From: Methanobacteriota archaeon
Lineage (GTDB): Archaea; Micrarchaeota; Micrarchaeia; Anstonellales; J096
Assembly (NCBI GenBank): GCA_003694965.1
Contig: RFJG01000019.1
Location: 1-7,197 of the forward strand
DNA length: 7,197 bases
Reading direction: 5' to 3'
The stretch's first letter is position 1; the number at the start of each line of letters is the position of its first letter. Both the position numbers and the translations under genes were made by a program. This document shows, piece by piece, positions 1 through 5,587 of this stretch. Below the pieces are notes generated by a model, which saw only the letters and a program-made list of their open reading frames with translations, was not told where the DNA came from and searched no databases.

Positions 1-402
1 AAAATTAACTCCGAGTTTCTCTACATACTCTATTCCAGCTCCAATGCCTACATCTGTCCAGCTTCCCGGAGAGTAACTAGTTCCTCCATAGAAGCCAACA
101 GAGCTTTCCAAGTCGCTCGTTCCTCTTATAAATACTCCATAATCTCCCGCTAATTCATATCTTCCATCTAGCGATTCAACAACGCCGGAATTCTTCCTTG
201 AATCATAAACATACATCACGCTTTCAATAGAGCCTCTTAATTTCTTCCTCTCCTCCCTATTATTGATGGTGCTCTCCACATTCCTCTCAACAACGGGTTC
301 CTTGGCAAATGCCTTCCTTGGATTAGCGATAGCGATTGATGTTGCCAATGCTACACTCATGGCAAGCCTTTTCACAATGCTCCTTTTTTTAGTTGCCTTC
401 AT
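1..402 (-). CDS. Secreted, beta-strand-rich protein of unknown function (3' end cut by window)
   Basis: Reading the minus strand from the ATG at 402-400 gives 134 codons without a stop, running off the left edge. Residues 1-33 form a textbook Sec signal peptide: a basic start (MKATKKRSIVKR), a hydrophobic core (LAMSVALATSIAIA) and a cleavage site after AFA at 31-33. A charged linker follows to about residue 57. From about residue 58 the chain looks like successive amphipathic strands with aromatic and glycine residues at alternating positions, for example GVFIRGTSDL, SVGFYGGTSY and VGIGAGIEYV. This pattern resembles outer-membrane barrel or secreted beta-sandwich proteins. I do not recognise the family. 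A short leader with a weak GTGAT ribosome site (406-410) precedes the start. The gene is transcribed divergently from the proline-linker protein at 535. The coding call and signal peptide are well supported; the barrel idea is inference from about 75 residues. Confidence 0.82.
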   Translation of the reverse strand, partial: MKATKKRSIVKRLAMSVALATSIAIANPRKAFAKEPVVERNVESTINNREERKKLRGSIESVMYVYDSRKNSGVVESLDGRYELAGDYGVFIRGTSDLESSVGFYGGTSYSPGSWTDVGIGAGIEYVEKLGVNF

Positions 403-433
403 TTTATCACATATAGCTTTGTGTCTAAAACTG

Positions 434-441
434 TTTAAAAA
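434..441 (-). promoter_or_regulatory. Candidate TATA box for the secreted-protein gene
   Basis: On the minus strand this reads TTTTTAAA. It is centred about 26 bases before a likely transcript start near 411, which would leave a leader of about 9 bases before the ATG at 402. It is an archaeal-type box judged by position and composition only. Confidence 0.4.
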
Positions 442-493
442 TGTATTGTTTTTAATGGCATACTAGGTCATTTCCTAAATCTCATTGTGATAT

Positions 494-503
494 CTTTATA
501 TAT
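494..503 (+). promoter_or_regulatory. Candidate TATA box for the 535-2496 gene
   Basis: CTTTATATAT is a strong archaeal TATA-like sequence. Its centre lies about 26 bases before position 524, so transcription could begin just at the Shine-Dalgarno sequence AAGGAGG (524-530) and leave a very short leader. This box and the divergent one at 434-441 are about 55 bases apart, so the two promoters need not overlap. Confidence 0.55.
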
Positions 504-523
504 GTCCGGGTTTTAATGTTTTT

Positions 524-530
524 AAGGAGG
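524..530 (+). promoter_or_regulatory. Strong Shine-Dalgarno sequence before tandem ATG codons
   Basis: AAGGAGG lies 4 bases before the ATG at 535 and 7 bases before the ATG at 538. The spacing favours 538 slightly, which would shorten the protein by one residue. Confidence 0.7.
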
Positions 531-534
531 CATT

Positions 535-2496
535 ATGATGGGTGTGGAAAAAACTTTGGAAAATAAGGGAAAAGCTGCCAAGGTTGATGTATCAAAAGAA
601 ATTTCTCCTCTTCTTACCAAGCTTAAGGCTTTTGGCGCAACAAAAAGCGAGCTAGAGAGCGTTAGTGGTATTCTCACGAGCATCCACGACTATTTAGTGA
701 ACAGGAAAGGGGAAAAAAATGGCAACAAGGAATTTCATAGCATCGCCGTTGGCCTCAGAAATTTCTATGATAATATAGAAAAGGCTAAGCAAAGAGGTAC
801 GAGGCTAAACCTAAGGAGGATAGGCGTTGATAGGACAATAGGTTTAGGACAGTACATACTCTCTAGTGTTGAGTTCTTTGCAAGTGATTTGAGAGGCGGT
901 ACTGGCTATCGCTCTAAGGGAGGTAGGGACCTTGTAATGAAATTATGGAATGATGGCTTCAAGGGCCATGGTTATGTTCTTACTCCCATATATAATAGCA
1001 GGACAAAGAGGTATGGCTACTCCTTGGCTACTGAGTATCAAGTAAAGACTGCCGAGAAACTGGAAGAGAGTAAGGGCAAATCTATGATGGTGCCAGTAGT
1101 AGCTAGGAATTCTGTCGGGCAATTTATGGAAACAATTATGCGTAATGCCAGGGAAGCACATACGAAGATTAATGAGGCAACGTCTGAATCTAGCTACAAA
1201 AACGTTATTGCTTCAATGTCAAATCTCGATCTAAATAATCCTATTGAAAATGCCTTTTATGAAATGGAAACTGCATATAAGGCCTTGGAAAAATCTGCCG
1301 AAGCTCTCCAAAAATCCGTTACTAGATTCAGAAGCAACGAAGACTATGTCAAGGCAGTACAATCGTTTATTACTGCATATGCACATTATGTGGAGAAAGT
1401 TCTGGCTTTAAGAGAGGAGCTATCCACCTCAAAGGCTCTAAAAAGAACTGTTGATGTTGCGCTATTGGGAATTATGGGTGCAGGTCTTGCTAGGGCAGGG
1501 CGTGTTGCCTTTGAAGTCGGGGCAAGAGAGGCTCTAAGCCTTATAGGAGAGAGAGCGGTCTCAAGAGGAGCACTCTATGCTGCTGGAGCTGGGGCCATAT
1601 TTGGTAGTGCTGATGCATTTGCAGAGGACCTCGTTGAGAATCCAGAGCTAAGGAAAGTAACTCAACTCATATTGAAGAACAATACATATGCTCAGATATT
1701 AGAAGGCTTGGGATATACTCCAGATGACATTACGACAAAGCCAGACATAAAAGACTTAGGTGTCTCAGAGTACCTTAAGAGGATGGTAACAACAGCATTG
1801 TACTCTTATCTTGCATATATACTGTTCATAAATGCTGCAAGAGAAGGAAAGCCACCGATTGGGGAGGAAGGTCCAGGAAAAGGCGGGGAAGAAGTGATAC
1901 CAGATGAAGCTGGACTGGGGCCAAGACCACAACCTGAGCCACAACCACGACCACAACCTAGACCAAAGCCTAAACAAGAACCACCTCAACCTAAACCGAA
2001 GGAAGAAGAACCTCCACAGCCAAAACCAAGGCCAAAACCAAAACCTAAACCTAGACCAAAACGAACACCTAAACCGAAGGAAGAAGTCATACCAGAAGAG
2101 GAAGTATTGATAGGAGGGTATGTTAACTTCAGACTTACACGGTCTGGATGGGAAGCACTAGAAGCAGAAGTGGAAAGAAATAGGGAAGTTGTCAACATAA
2201 ATGGTAATAAATACAATGTAATGCAATTACTTTACTCTCTTGTACAGAGGTTTAGGGAGGATCTTCCCTCAAGTGTTAAGCTTGCTAATGGTAAAAGCAT
2301 ACCAACTAATGAGTTAATAGAGAGAGCACTTACAGCAATAAATAAGGGCCAACACACTACTCTATATGGGGGCAGTAGGATCAACTTAAGAAATGCCCTA
2401 TATCAAATTGTAGAACCTTCAGTTAAGAGAGAGTTGCGGAAGAATGCACATGCGGTAGCAAAAGAACTTGAGAATATGTTGAATAGCGGGCTGTGA
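535..2496 (+). CDS. Large membrane-anchored orphan protein with TonB-style proline-rich linker
   Basis: I do not recognise the family. Visible parts of the 653 residues, in order: a basic, mostly helical N-terminal region (1-300) without a signal peptide; two Gly/Ala-rich hydrophobic stretches with small-residue spacing (about 308-322 and 345-358); a likely transmembrane helix at 417-435 (VTTALYSYLAYILFINAA), preceded by KR and followed by an acidic Gly/Pro segment; a linker at 463-515 with proline at nearly every second residue, alternating with Q, R, K and E; and a mixed helical C-terminal domain, about 528-653. The positive-inside rule puts the N-terminal bulk in the cytoplasm and the linker plus C-terminal domain outside. 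The linker resembles those of TonB and other envelope-spanning proteins, but the C-terminal domain shows no TonB-like motif that I can see. Translation follows a strong Shine-Dalgarno; the start could be 538. It lies divergent to a secreted strand-rich protein. The gene is certain, the topology likely, the function unknown. Confidence 0.93.
   Translation: MMGVEKTLENKGKAAKVDVSKEISPLLTKLKAFGATKSELESVSGILTSIHDYLVNRKGEKNGNKEFHSIAVGLRNFYDNIEKAKQRGTRLNLRRIGVDRTIGLGQYILSSVEFFASDLRGGTGYRSKGGRDLVMKLWNDGFKGHGYVLTPIYNSRTKRYGYSLATEYQVKTAEKLEESKGKSMMVPVVARNSVGQFMETIMRNAREAHTKINEATSESSYKNVIASMSNLDLNNPIENAFYEMETAYKALEKSAEALQKSVTRFRSNEDYVKAVQSFITAYAHYVEKVLALREELSTSKALKRTVDVALLGIMGAGLARAGRVAFEVGAREALSLIGERAVSRGALYAAGAGAIFGSADAFAEDLVENPELRKVTQLILKNNTYAQILEGLGYTPDDITTKPDIKDLGVSEYLKRMVTTALYSYLAYILFINAAREGKPPIGEEGPGKGGEEVIPDEAGLGPRPQPEPQPRPQPRPKPKQEPPQPKPKEEEPPQPKPRPKPKPKPRPKRTPKPKEEVIPEEEVLIGGYVNFRLTRSGWEALEAEVERNREVVNINGNKYNVMQLLYSLVQRFREDLPSSVKLANGKSIPTNELIERALTAINKGQHTTLYGGSRINLRNALYQIVEPSVKRELRKNAHAVAKELENMLNSGL
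1888..2100 (+). repeat. Low-complexity coding repeat: proline linker bracketed by duplicated EEVIP(D/E)E
   Basis: Within the 535-2496 gene, EEVIPDE (1888-1908) and EEVIPEE (2080-2100) bracket a 53-residue proline-rich stretch at 1921-2079. An exact 19-base direct repeat, CCTAAACCGAAGGAAGAAG, occurs at 1990-2008 and 2068-2086, exactly 26 codons apart and in frame. It encodes PKPKEE followed by another acidic residue or V. The pattern suggests growth of the linker by in-frame duplication. The long open frames seen here on the other frames and strand come from the biased composition. Confidence 0.75.
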
Positions 2497-3150
2497 TCAC
2501 TCACTGCCTTCCCATTCCTCATAGAACCTTGTGAGGAATTCCTCCATAAACGCGTGCCTCTCCTCAGCTATTTTCTTGGCTGGCAGAGTGTTCATCCTGT
2601 CTTTTAGGAGGAGGAGTTTCTCATAGAAATGGTTTATACTGCTACCTTTGCTTTTTTTGTATTCCTCAAATGTTCCGTGCTTCTCTGGTTTTTCTCCGGG
2701 CTCATAGAGACTCCTGTTTCTCTTAGCGCCAGTAGCGAAACACCTAGCTATTCCTATAGCTCCAAGCGCATCCAATCTATCGCTATCTTGGACAACAGCA
2801 GCCTCCAGTGAACTGGTTTCTGTCTTCACAAGGGCTCCCTTGAATGATACCTCCTCTATTGTTGATAGTATTTTTTCAACTATACTACCATTAAGTTCCA
2901 GTCTTTTGAGCCACTCTTCTGCTCGCTTGCCACTTCCCTCTACCTTGTAATCGTCTATGTCATGGAGTAGTGCAGCCATCTCAACTATGAACATATCCGC
3001 CCCGACTTCCGCAGCTATCTTTTTTGCCATCTTCCACACTCTGTATATATGCCACCAATCGTGTCCTGTTGCCTCTTTATTCATAATTTTCTTGACGTAG
3101 TTAGCTGTCCTTTTTATTAGCTCTCCTTTTTTTTGTTCGAGATTCTCCAT
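2497..3150 (-). CDS. HD-domain phosphohydrolase, YpgQ/YedJ-type
   Basis: The protein has 217 residues, the usual full length for this family. The HD metal site is intact: H30 and H34 in GHDWWHIYRV, H63-D64 in LLHDIDDYK, and the downstream aspartate in VVQDSDRLDALGAIGIAR (D122 or D124). The C-terminal signature SINHFYEKLL, then AKKIAEERHAFMEEFL ending in EEW, is characteristic of the bacterial YpgQ-like group. Bacillus YpgQ has been reported to act as a nucleoside triphosphate pyrophosphatase. A cytoplasmic, metal-dependent nucleotide hydrolase is therefore the best guess; the substrate is not readable from sequence. The start is supported by a TATA-like box about 26 bases upstream, implying a leaderless message, and no good Shine-Dalgarno is present. 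It is paralogous to the HD protein at 3454-4143 and convergent with the 535 gene with no gap. Confidence 0.93.
   Translation of the reverse strand: MENLEQKKGELIKRTANYVKKIMNKEATGHDWWHIYRVWKMAKKIAAEVGADMFIVEMAALLHDIDDYKVEGSGKRAEEWLKRLELNGSIVEKILSTIEEVSFKGALVKTETSSLEAAVVQDSDRLDALGAIGIARCFATGAKRNRSLYEPGEKPEKHGTFEEYKKSKGSSINHFYEKLLLLKDRMNTLPAKKIAEERHAFMEEFLTRFYEEWEGSE
2652..2658 (+). terminator. Possible T-run terminator for the 535-2496 transcript
   Basis: A run of seven T on the plus strand lies about 155 bases beyond the 2496 stop, inside the oppositely oriented HD gene. Archaeal transcription often stops at T-runs, and no intergenic space exists here to hold a terminator. The evidence is weak. 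Confidence 0.25.
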
Positions 3151-3172
3151 GCCTTACTTCATTATTGCCTTC

Positions 3173-3180
3173 TTTATAAT
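3173..3180 (-). promoter_or_regulatory. Candidate TATA box for the minus-strand HD gene (leaderless)
   Basis: On the minus strand this reads ATTATAAA, centred about 26 bases before the A of the ATG at 3150. That places the transcript start at or next to the start codon. Confidence 0.55.
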
Positions 3181-3192
3181 GCTACCGCAAGG

Positions 3193-3200
3193 TTTTTAAT
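3193..3200 (+). promoter_or_regulatory. Candidate TATA box for the AbrB-like/HD operon
   Basis: TTTTTAAT is centred about 26 bases before 3222-3223, where an AAGGTG Shine-Dalgarno (3222-3227) begins, 6 bases before the ATG at 3234. Only 12 bases separate it from the oppositely facing box at 3173-3180, so the two promoters are back to back. A second A/T-rich stretch (CATAATATA, 3211-3219) is a less well placed alternative. Confidence 0.45.
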
Positions 3201-3258
3201 GTGGGAAATTCATAATATAACAAGGTGTTATGTATGAGGAGGGGTTACCTTCATCAAG

Positions 3259-3450
3259 TTGGATGCGAAGAATCGATTAGTCCTACCGTGTGCTATAAGG
3301 GATAGGTTGAGCACTTCCAAATTAAGCGAGGTAGTCATTGTCTTGACCTCTGTTGTTGATGGAAAAATCTGCTTAGAGTTATCGCTGCCCAATGGGGAGG
3401 AGTGCACTCCCTACTCTAAGAATATAAGAGAGGTGGAACTCCAAGATTAG
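3259..3450 (+). CDS. SpoVT/AbrB-like DNA-binding protein, 5' end probably frameshifted
   Basis: The segment KLDAKNRLVLPCAIRDRL matches the swapped-hairpin AbrB/SpoVT motif (compare K-x-D-x-K-G-R-I-x-I-P-x-x-I-R), a small dimeric DNA-binding fold used by antitoxins and transcription regulators. In the printed sequence the only usable start in this frame is the TTG at 3259, which removes the first strand of the fold. The frame stays open back to 3238 (GGVTFIK) but contains no ATG or GTG. The well-placed ATG at 3234, with AAGGTG 6 bases before it, is in another frame; removing one G from the GGGG run at 3241-3244 would join it to give MRRVTFIKLDAKNR, a normal AbrB start. The remaining 45 residues are less typical. 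The gene ends 3 bases before the HD gene at 3454, so the two are very likely cotranscribed. Autoregulation of this operon and the divergent HD gene is plausible but inferred. Confidence 0.7.
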   Translation: MDAKNRLVLPCAIRDRLSTSKLSEVVIVLTSVVDGKICLELSLPNGEECTPYSKNIREVELQD

Positions 3451-3453
3451 GGG

Positions 3454-4143
3454 ATGGCGGGACAGCTATTAAAATATGATGAGCCATATTACATAGCCAT
3501 GGATAAAAAATTAGAAGATGAGCTCATATCTATTGCTAAGCAGTACTACGATAACGGAGACATAGCTCATGATTTTTCACATGTGATGAGAGTCCTCAAC
3601 ATAGCCAAGAAACTCTCTATGGAGTATGGGGCAGATATGCCAGTAGTGGTTCCAGCAGTCCTATTCCATGATGCAGTCGTATATAACAAGAACAGCCCGA
3701 AGAATGCCAACTCAGCAAAGGAAAGTGCAGAGGTTGCTGAAAAGGTGTTGCTCTCCATACCTTCTTATCCCAAAGATAAGATAGAGAGGGTTAAGGATGC
3801 TATACTGTGCCATTCTTATGGCCATGGCAACGAACCAGAAAGCTTGGAAGCCAAGATACTCTATGATGCTGATAAGCTTGAGGCAACGGGAGCCATAGCC
3901 ATTATGAGGACCTTCTCCTATGCGCAACTTGTTAAGAAGAAGTTTTATGATGTGGAGGACCCTTTTGCTGAGAATAGAGAAGCGGATAACTCCAAGTATG
4001 CCCTTGATTACCTGACTACTCTAACAAGGATTAATGAGCGCCTACACACTCCATTAGCCAAGCACATAGCTGAGAGGAGGAGGGCTTTCTTGCTCTCTTT
4101 CTTGGAGGAGCTAAGAGAGGAGCTTGGAGAAGCAGAAAATTAA
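3454..4143 (+). CDS. HD-domain phosphohydrolase, second paralogue
   Basis: The 229-residue protein carries the complete HD metal site: H39 and H43 in AHDFSHVMRV, H72-D73 in LFHDAVVYNKNSP, and D138/D140 in ILYDADKLEATGAIAIMRTF. The tail LHTPLAKHIAERRRAFLLSFLEEL aligns with the tail of the minus-strand HD protein at 2497-3150, so the two are paralogues. This copy replaces the dipeptide-rich LLHDIDDYK with FHDAVVYNKNSPKN and lacks the INHFYEKLL block, so its substrate may differ. The likely role is cytoplasmic hydrolysis of a nucleotide or related phosphate ester. It starts 3 bases after the AbrB-like stop with no well-spaced Shine-Dalgarno (GAGGTGG at 3430-3436 is too far), which suggests translational coupling. 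An internal ATG at 3499 (residue 16) is an alternative start just before the conserved domain. Confidence 0.9.
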   Translation: MAGQLLKYDEPYYIAMDKKLEDELISIAKQYYDNGDIAHDFSHVMRVLNIAKKLSMEYGADMPVVVPAVLFHDAVVYNKNSPKNANSAKESAEVAEKVLLSIPSYPKDKIERVKDAILCHSYGHGNEPESLEAKILYDADKLEATGAIAIMRTFSYAQLVKKKFYDVEDPFAENREADNSKYALDYLTTLTRINERLHTPLAKHIAERRRAFLLSFLEELREELGEAEN

Positions 4144-4154
4144 CTTTCTCTTCC

Positions 4155-4170
4155 AAGCATTTTAATGCTT
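4155..4170 (+). terminator. Perfect inverted repeat between the HD gene and pyrB
   Basis: AAGCAT, TTTA and ATGCTT form a 6-base-pair stem with a 4-base loop, 11 bases after the HD stop and followed by pyrimidines. It could be a weak terminator hairpin or a palindromic operator just before the pyrB TATA box. Its AT-rich stem is not strongly stable, so either reading is tentative. Confidence 0.35.
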
Positions 4171-4173
4171 TTC

Positions 4174-4181
4174 CTATATGT
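4174..4181 (+). promoter_or_regulatory. Candidate TATA box for pyrBI
   Basis: CTATATGT is centred about 26 bases before 4203-4204. That leaves a leader of roughly 16 bases containing AGGTG at 4210-4214, 5 bases before the ATG at 4220. Confidence 0.45.
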
Positions 4182-4219
4182 GTTTTAACCTTTCCCTTTC
4201 TATAATGTTAGGTGTCTAT

Positions 4220-5086
4220 ATGCGTGACCTAATATCCATGAGAGAACTCTCCACGGACGATGTTGAGGAGATATTTTCTCTTGTTTCCTCCAACAGTTTG
4301 TTGGATGGGGTTGTTGTGACTGCATTTTTTGAGCCATCTACGAGGACAAAACTCTCTTTCTTGTCAGCAGCACAGAGGCTCTCGTTGGGAGTCGTGGACA
4401 TGCTCCCGGAGTTGAGCTCCTTGAAAAAAGGAGAGAGCTTTCACGACACCATAAAGATGCTCGACAATTACGCGGATGCCATCGTTATTAGGAGCCCGTT
4501 GGAAGGGAGTGCCAGGAGGGCAGCCGACATAGCGGAAGCTTGTGTGATTAATGGGGGTGATGGAGCAAACCAACACCCAACTCAGACGCTCATAGACCTT
4601 TACACAATAAAGATGAGGAAAGGACTGGACGGCATAAAGGTTGCCTTTTTCGGCGACCTTAAGCATGCGAGGACTACCAACTCTCTGTTGTATGGCTTAG
4701 CGATGTTTGGAGTGGATCTCCTCCTAATCTCTCCGGAAGGCATGGAAGTAAGGAGAGATGTCCTAGAGGATGTGAGGAAAACTTTTGATGTTAAGATAGA
4801 AGAGAAAAGGGAGCTGGATTTTGAAGATGCTGACATAGTCTATATGACGCGCGTCCAAGAAGAGCGTTTTGAAGACAAGTACATGGCAGAGAAGGTTAGA
4901 CGTGCATTCTCCCTAACTTCGGAGCTACTCTCTACTGCAGCCGATGATGCTCTCATACTCCATCCCCTGCCGAGGAGGGATGAGCTACCAACAACATTTG
5001 ATTCAACTCCTCATGCTGCCTATTTTGAGGAGGCATCATATGCAGTGCCCGTCCGTATGGCCATATTTAGATGGGTGATGTCATGA
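4220..5086 (+). CDS. pyrB: Aspartate carbamoyltransferase catalytic chain
   Basis: PyrB joins carbamoyl phosphate to L-aspartate to make N-carbamoyl-aspartate, the committed step of pyrimidine synthesis; catalytic trimers pair with PyrI in the cytoplasm. Numbered from the ATG at 4220, every expected active-site element is present: FFEPSTRT (S40-T43), the 80s-loop serine and lysine (S66 and K70 in SSLKKGES), R91, QHPTQT (H119, Q122), R151, R211 and Q213 in TRVQ, and HPLPR (from H248). The end DSTPHAAYF then VPVRMAI is typical. An upstream in-frame ATG at 4178 would add 14 unconserved residues; the 4220 start gives the family-like MRDLISMREL and has AGGTG correctly spaced. The resulting 288 residues are slightly short for the family. 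The deficit lies before FFEPSTRT, where a helix/loop is trimmed. The gene overlaps pyrI by four bases (ATGA). Confidence 0.97.
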   Translation: MRDLISMRELSTDDVEEIFSLVSSNSLLDGVVVTAFFEPSTRTKLSFLSAAQRLSLGVVDMLPELSSLKKGESFHDTIKMLDNYADAIVIRSPLEGSARRAADIAEACVINGGDGANQHPTQTLIDLYTIKMRKGLDGIKVAFFGDLKHARTTNSLLYGLAMFGVDLLLISPEGMEVRRDVLEDVRKTFDVKIEEKRELDFEDADIVYMTRVQEERFEDKYMAEKVRRAFSLTSELLSTAADDALILHPLPRRDELPTTFDSTPHAAYFEEASYAVPVRMAIFRWVMS

Positions 5087-5511
5087 TAGCTGTTGAGAAA
5101 ATCAAGGAAGGAGTTGTTATAGATCACATACCTGCTGGAAAAGGCATTTCTCTCCTTACATTATTGGGGTGCTCTTCACATAGCAAGAATGTTGCTCTTC
5201 TTCTCAATGCCAATAGCGGAGAGTTTGGCAAGAAGGACATCCTCAAAATAAGTGGTAGAGAGCTCTCTCAAGAAGAGCTATCCATTGTCTCTCTTTTAGC
5301 TCCATGTGCAACCGTGAACATAATCTCACATGGAGAAGTAGTAAAGAAATTCAGACCAGAACTCCCAGATGTATTGAGAGTAGGCAGCTGCCCGAATCCA
5401 AAGTGCATAACAAAAATAGAAGGAGCCGAGGAGTTCCTCAAAGAAGGCAACGAGTACCGCTGCAAGTATTGTGAGAGGCTTTTCTCTCCTGAAGAGCTGG
5501 TTAGCTCTTAA
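5083..5511 (+). CDS. pyrI: Aspartate carbamoyltransferase regulatory chain
   Basis: PyrI forms regulatory dimers that bind nucleotide effectors and hold PyrB trimers together through a zinc domain. The N-terminal allosteric domain shows IKEGVVIDHIPAGKG, GKKDILKI and LAPCATVNIISHGEVVKKF, all family hallmarks. The zinc site is complete: CPNPKC and CKYC give four cysteines at 103, 108, 127 and 130 when counted from the ATG at 5083. I chose 5083 rather than the in-frame ATG at 5071 because 5083 gives the classic ATGA overlap with the pyrB stop. A GGGTGAT ribosome site (5073-5079) lies 3 bases before it, and the four extra residues are not family-like. The 142-residue length is slightly short but complete. 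An allosterically regulated ATCase holoenzyme is therefore expected. Confidence 0.96.
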   Translation: MIAVEKIKEGVVIDHIPAGKGISLLTLLGCSSHSKNVALLLNANSGEFGKKDILKISGRELSQEELSIVSLLAPCATVNIISHGEVVKKFRPELPDVLRVGSCPNPKCITKIEGAEEFLKEGNEYRCKYCERLFSPEELVSS

Positions 5512-5556
5512 TCATCTAGGCCTTATTTATGGAAACGCTACCAACAATAGAGCATC

Positions 5557-5564
5557 TTTTTTAA
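5557..5564 (+). promoter_or_regulatory. Candidate TATA box for the 5588 gene (leaderless); also possible T-run terminator of pyrBI
   Basis: TTTTTTAA is centred about 27 bases before the ATG at 5588, so the transcript would begin at the start codon. The same six T lie about 45 bases after the pyrI stop and could end the pyrBI message. Confidence 0.45.
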
Positions 5565-5587
5565 TACAGTGGCCATAATAATGTTAT

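Noticed and set aside
263..466. Plus-strand 67-residue open frame
   Set aside because: It lies opposite the signal peptide and promoter of the secreted-protein gene. Its hydrophobic look comes from reading the complement of that region.
1921..2079. Possible CRISPR-like or tandem repeat array
   Set aside because: The repeats are short, in frame, irregular and encode alternating proline; there are no unique spacers of regular length.
1765..2216. Several open frames on both strands across the proline-linker region
   Set aside because: They are by-products of the biased CCA/AAA-rich repeats and have repetitive, implausible translations. The main frame is continuous and typical through this stretch.
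535..2496. Calling this protein TonB
   Set aside because: Only the helix-plus-proline-linker layout resembles TonB. The C-terminal domain lacks recognisable TonB features and the helix is internal, not N-terminal.
3454..4143. AbrB-HD pair as a toxin-antitoxin system
   Set aside because: AbrB-type antitoxins usually pair with PIN, MazF or similar toxins. This HD protein has a paralogue next door and looks like a metabolic hydrolase, so toxicity has no support.
4178..4219. Upstream in-frame start for pyrB
   Set aside because: The added 14 residues are not family-like, the ATG overlaps the likely TATA box, and AGGTG is placed for the ATG at 4220.
4144..4219. Riboswitch or attenuator before pyrB
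   Set aside because: The leader predicted from the TATA box is only about 16 bases, too short for a riboswitch; the palindrome lies upstream of it.
5071..5082. Earlier in-frame start for pyrI
   Set aside because: It would place the start inside the ribosome site GGGTGAT; the ATGA overlap at 5083 is the usual coupling arrangement.
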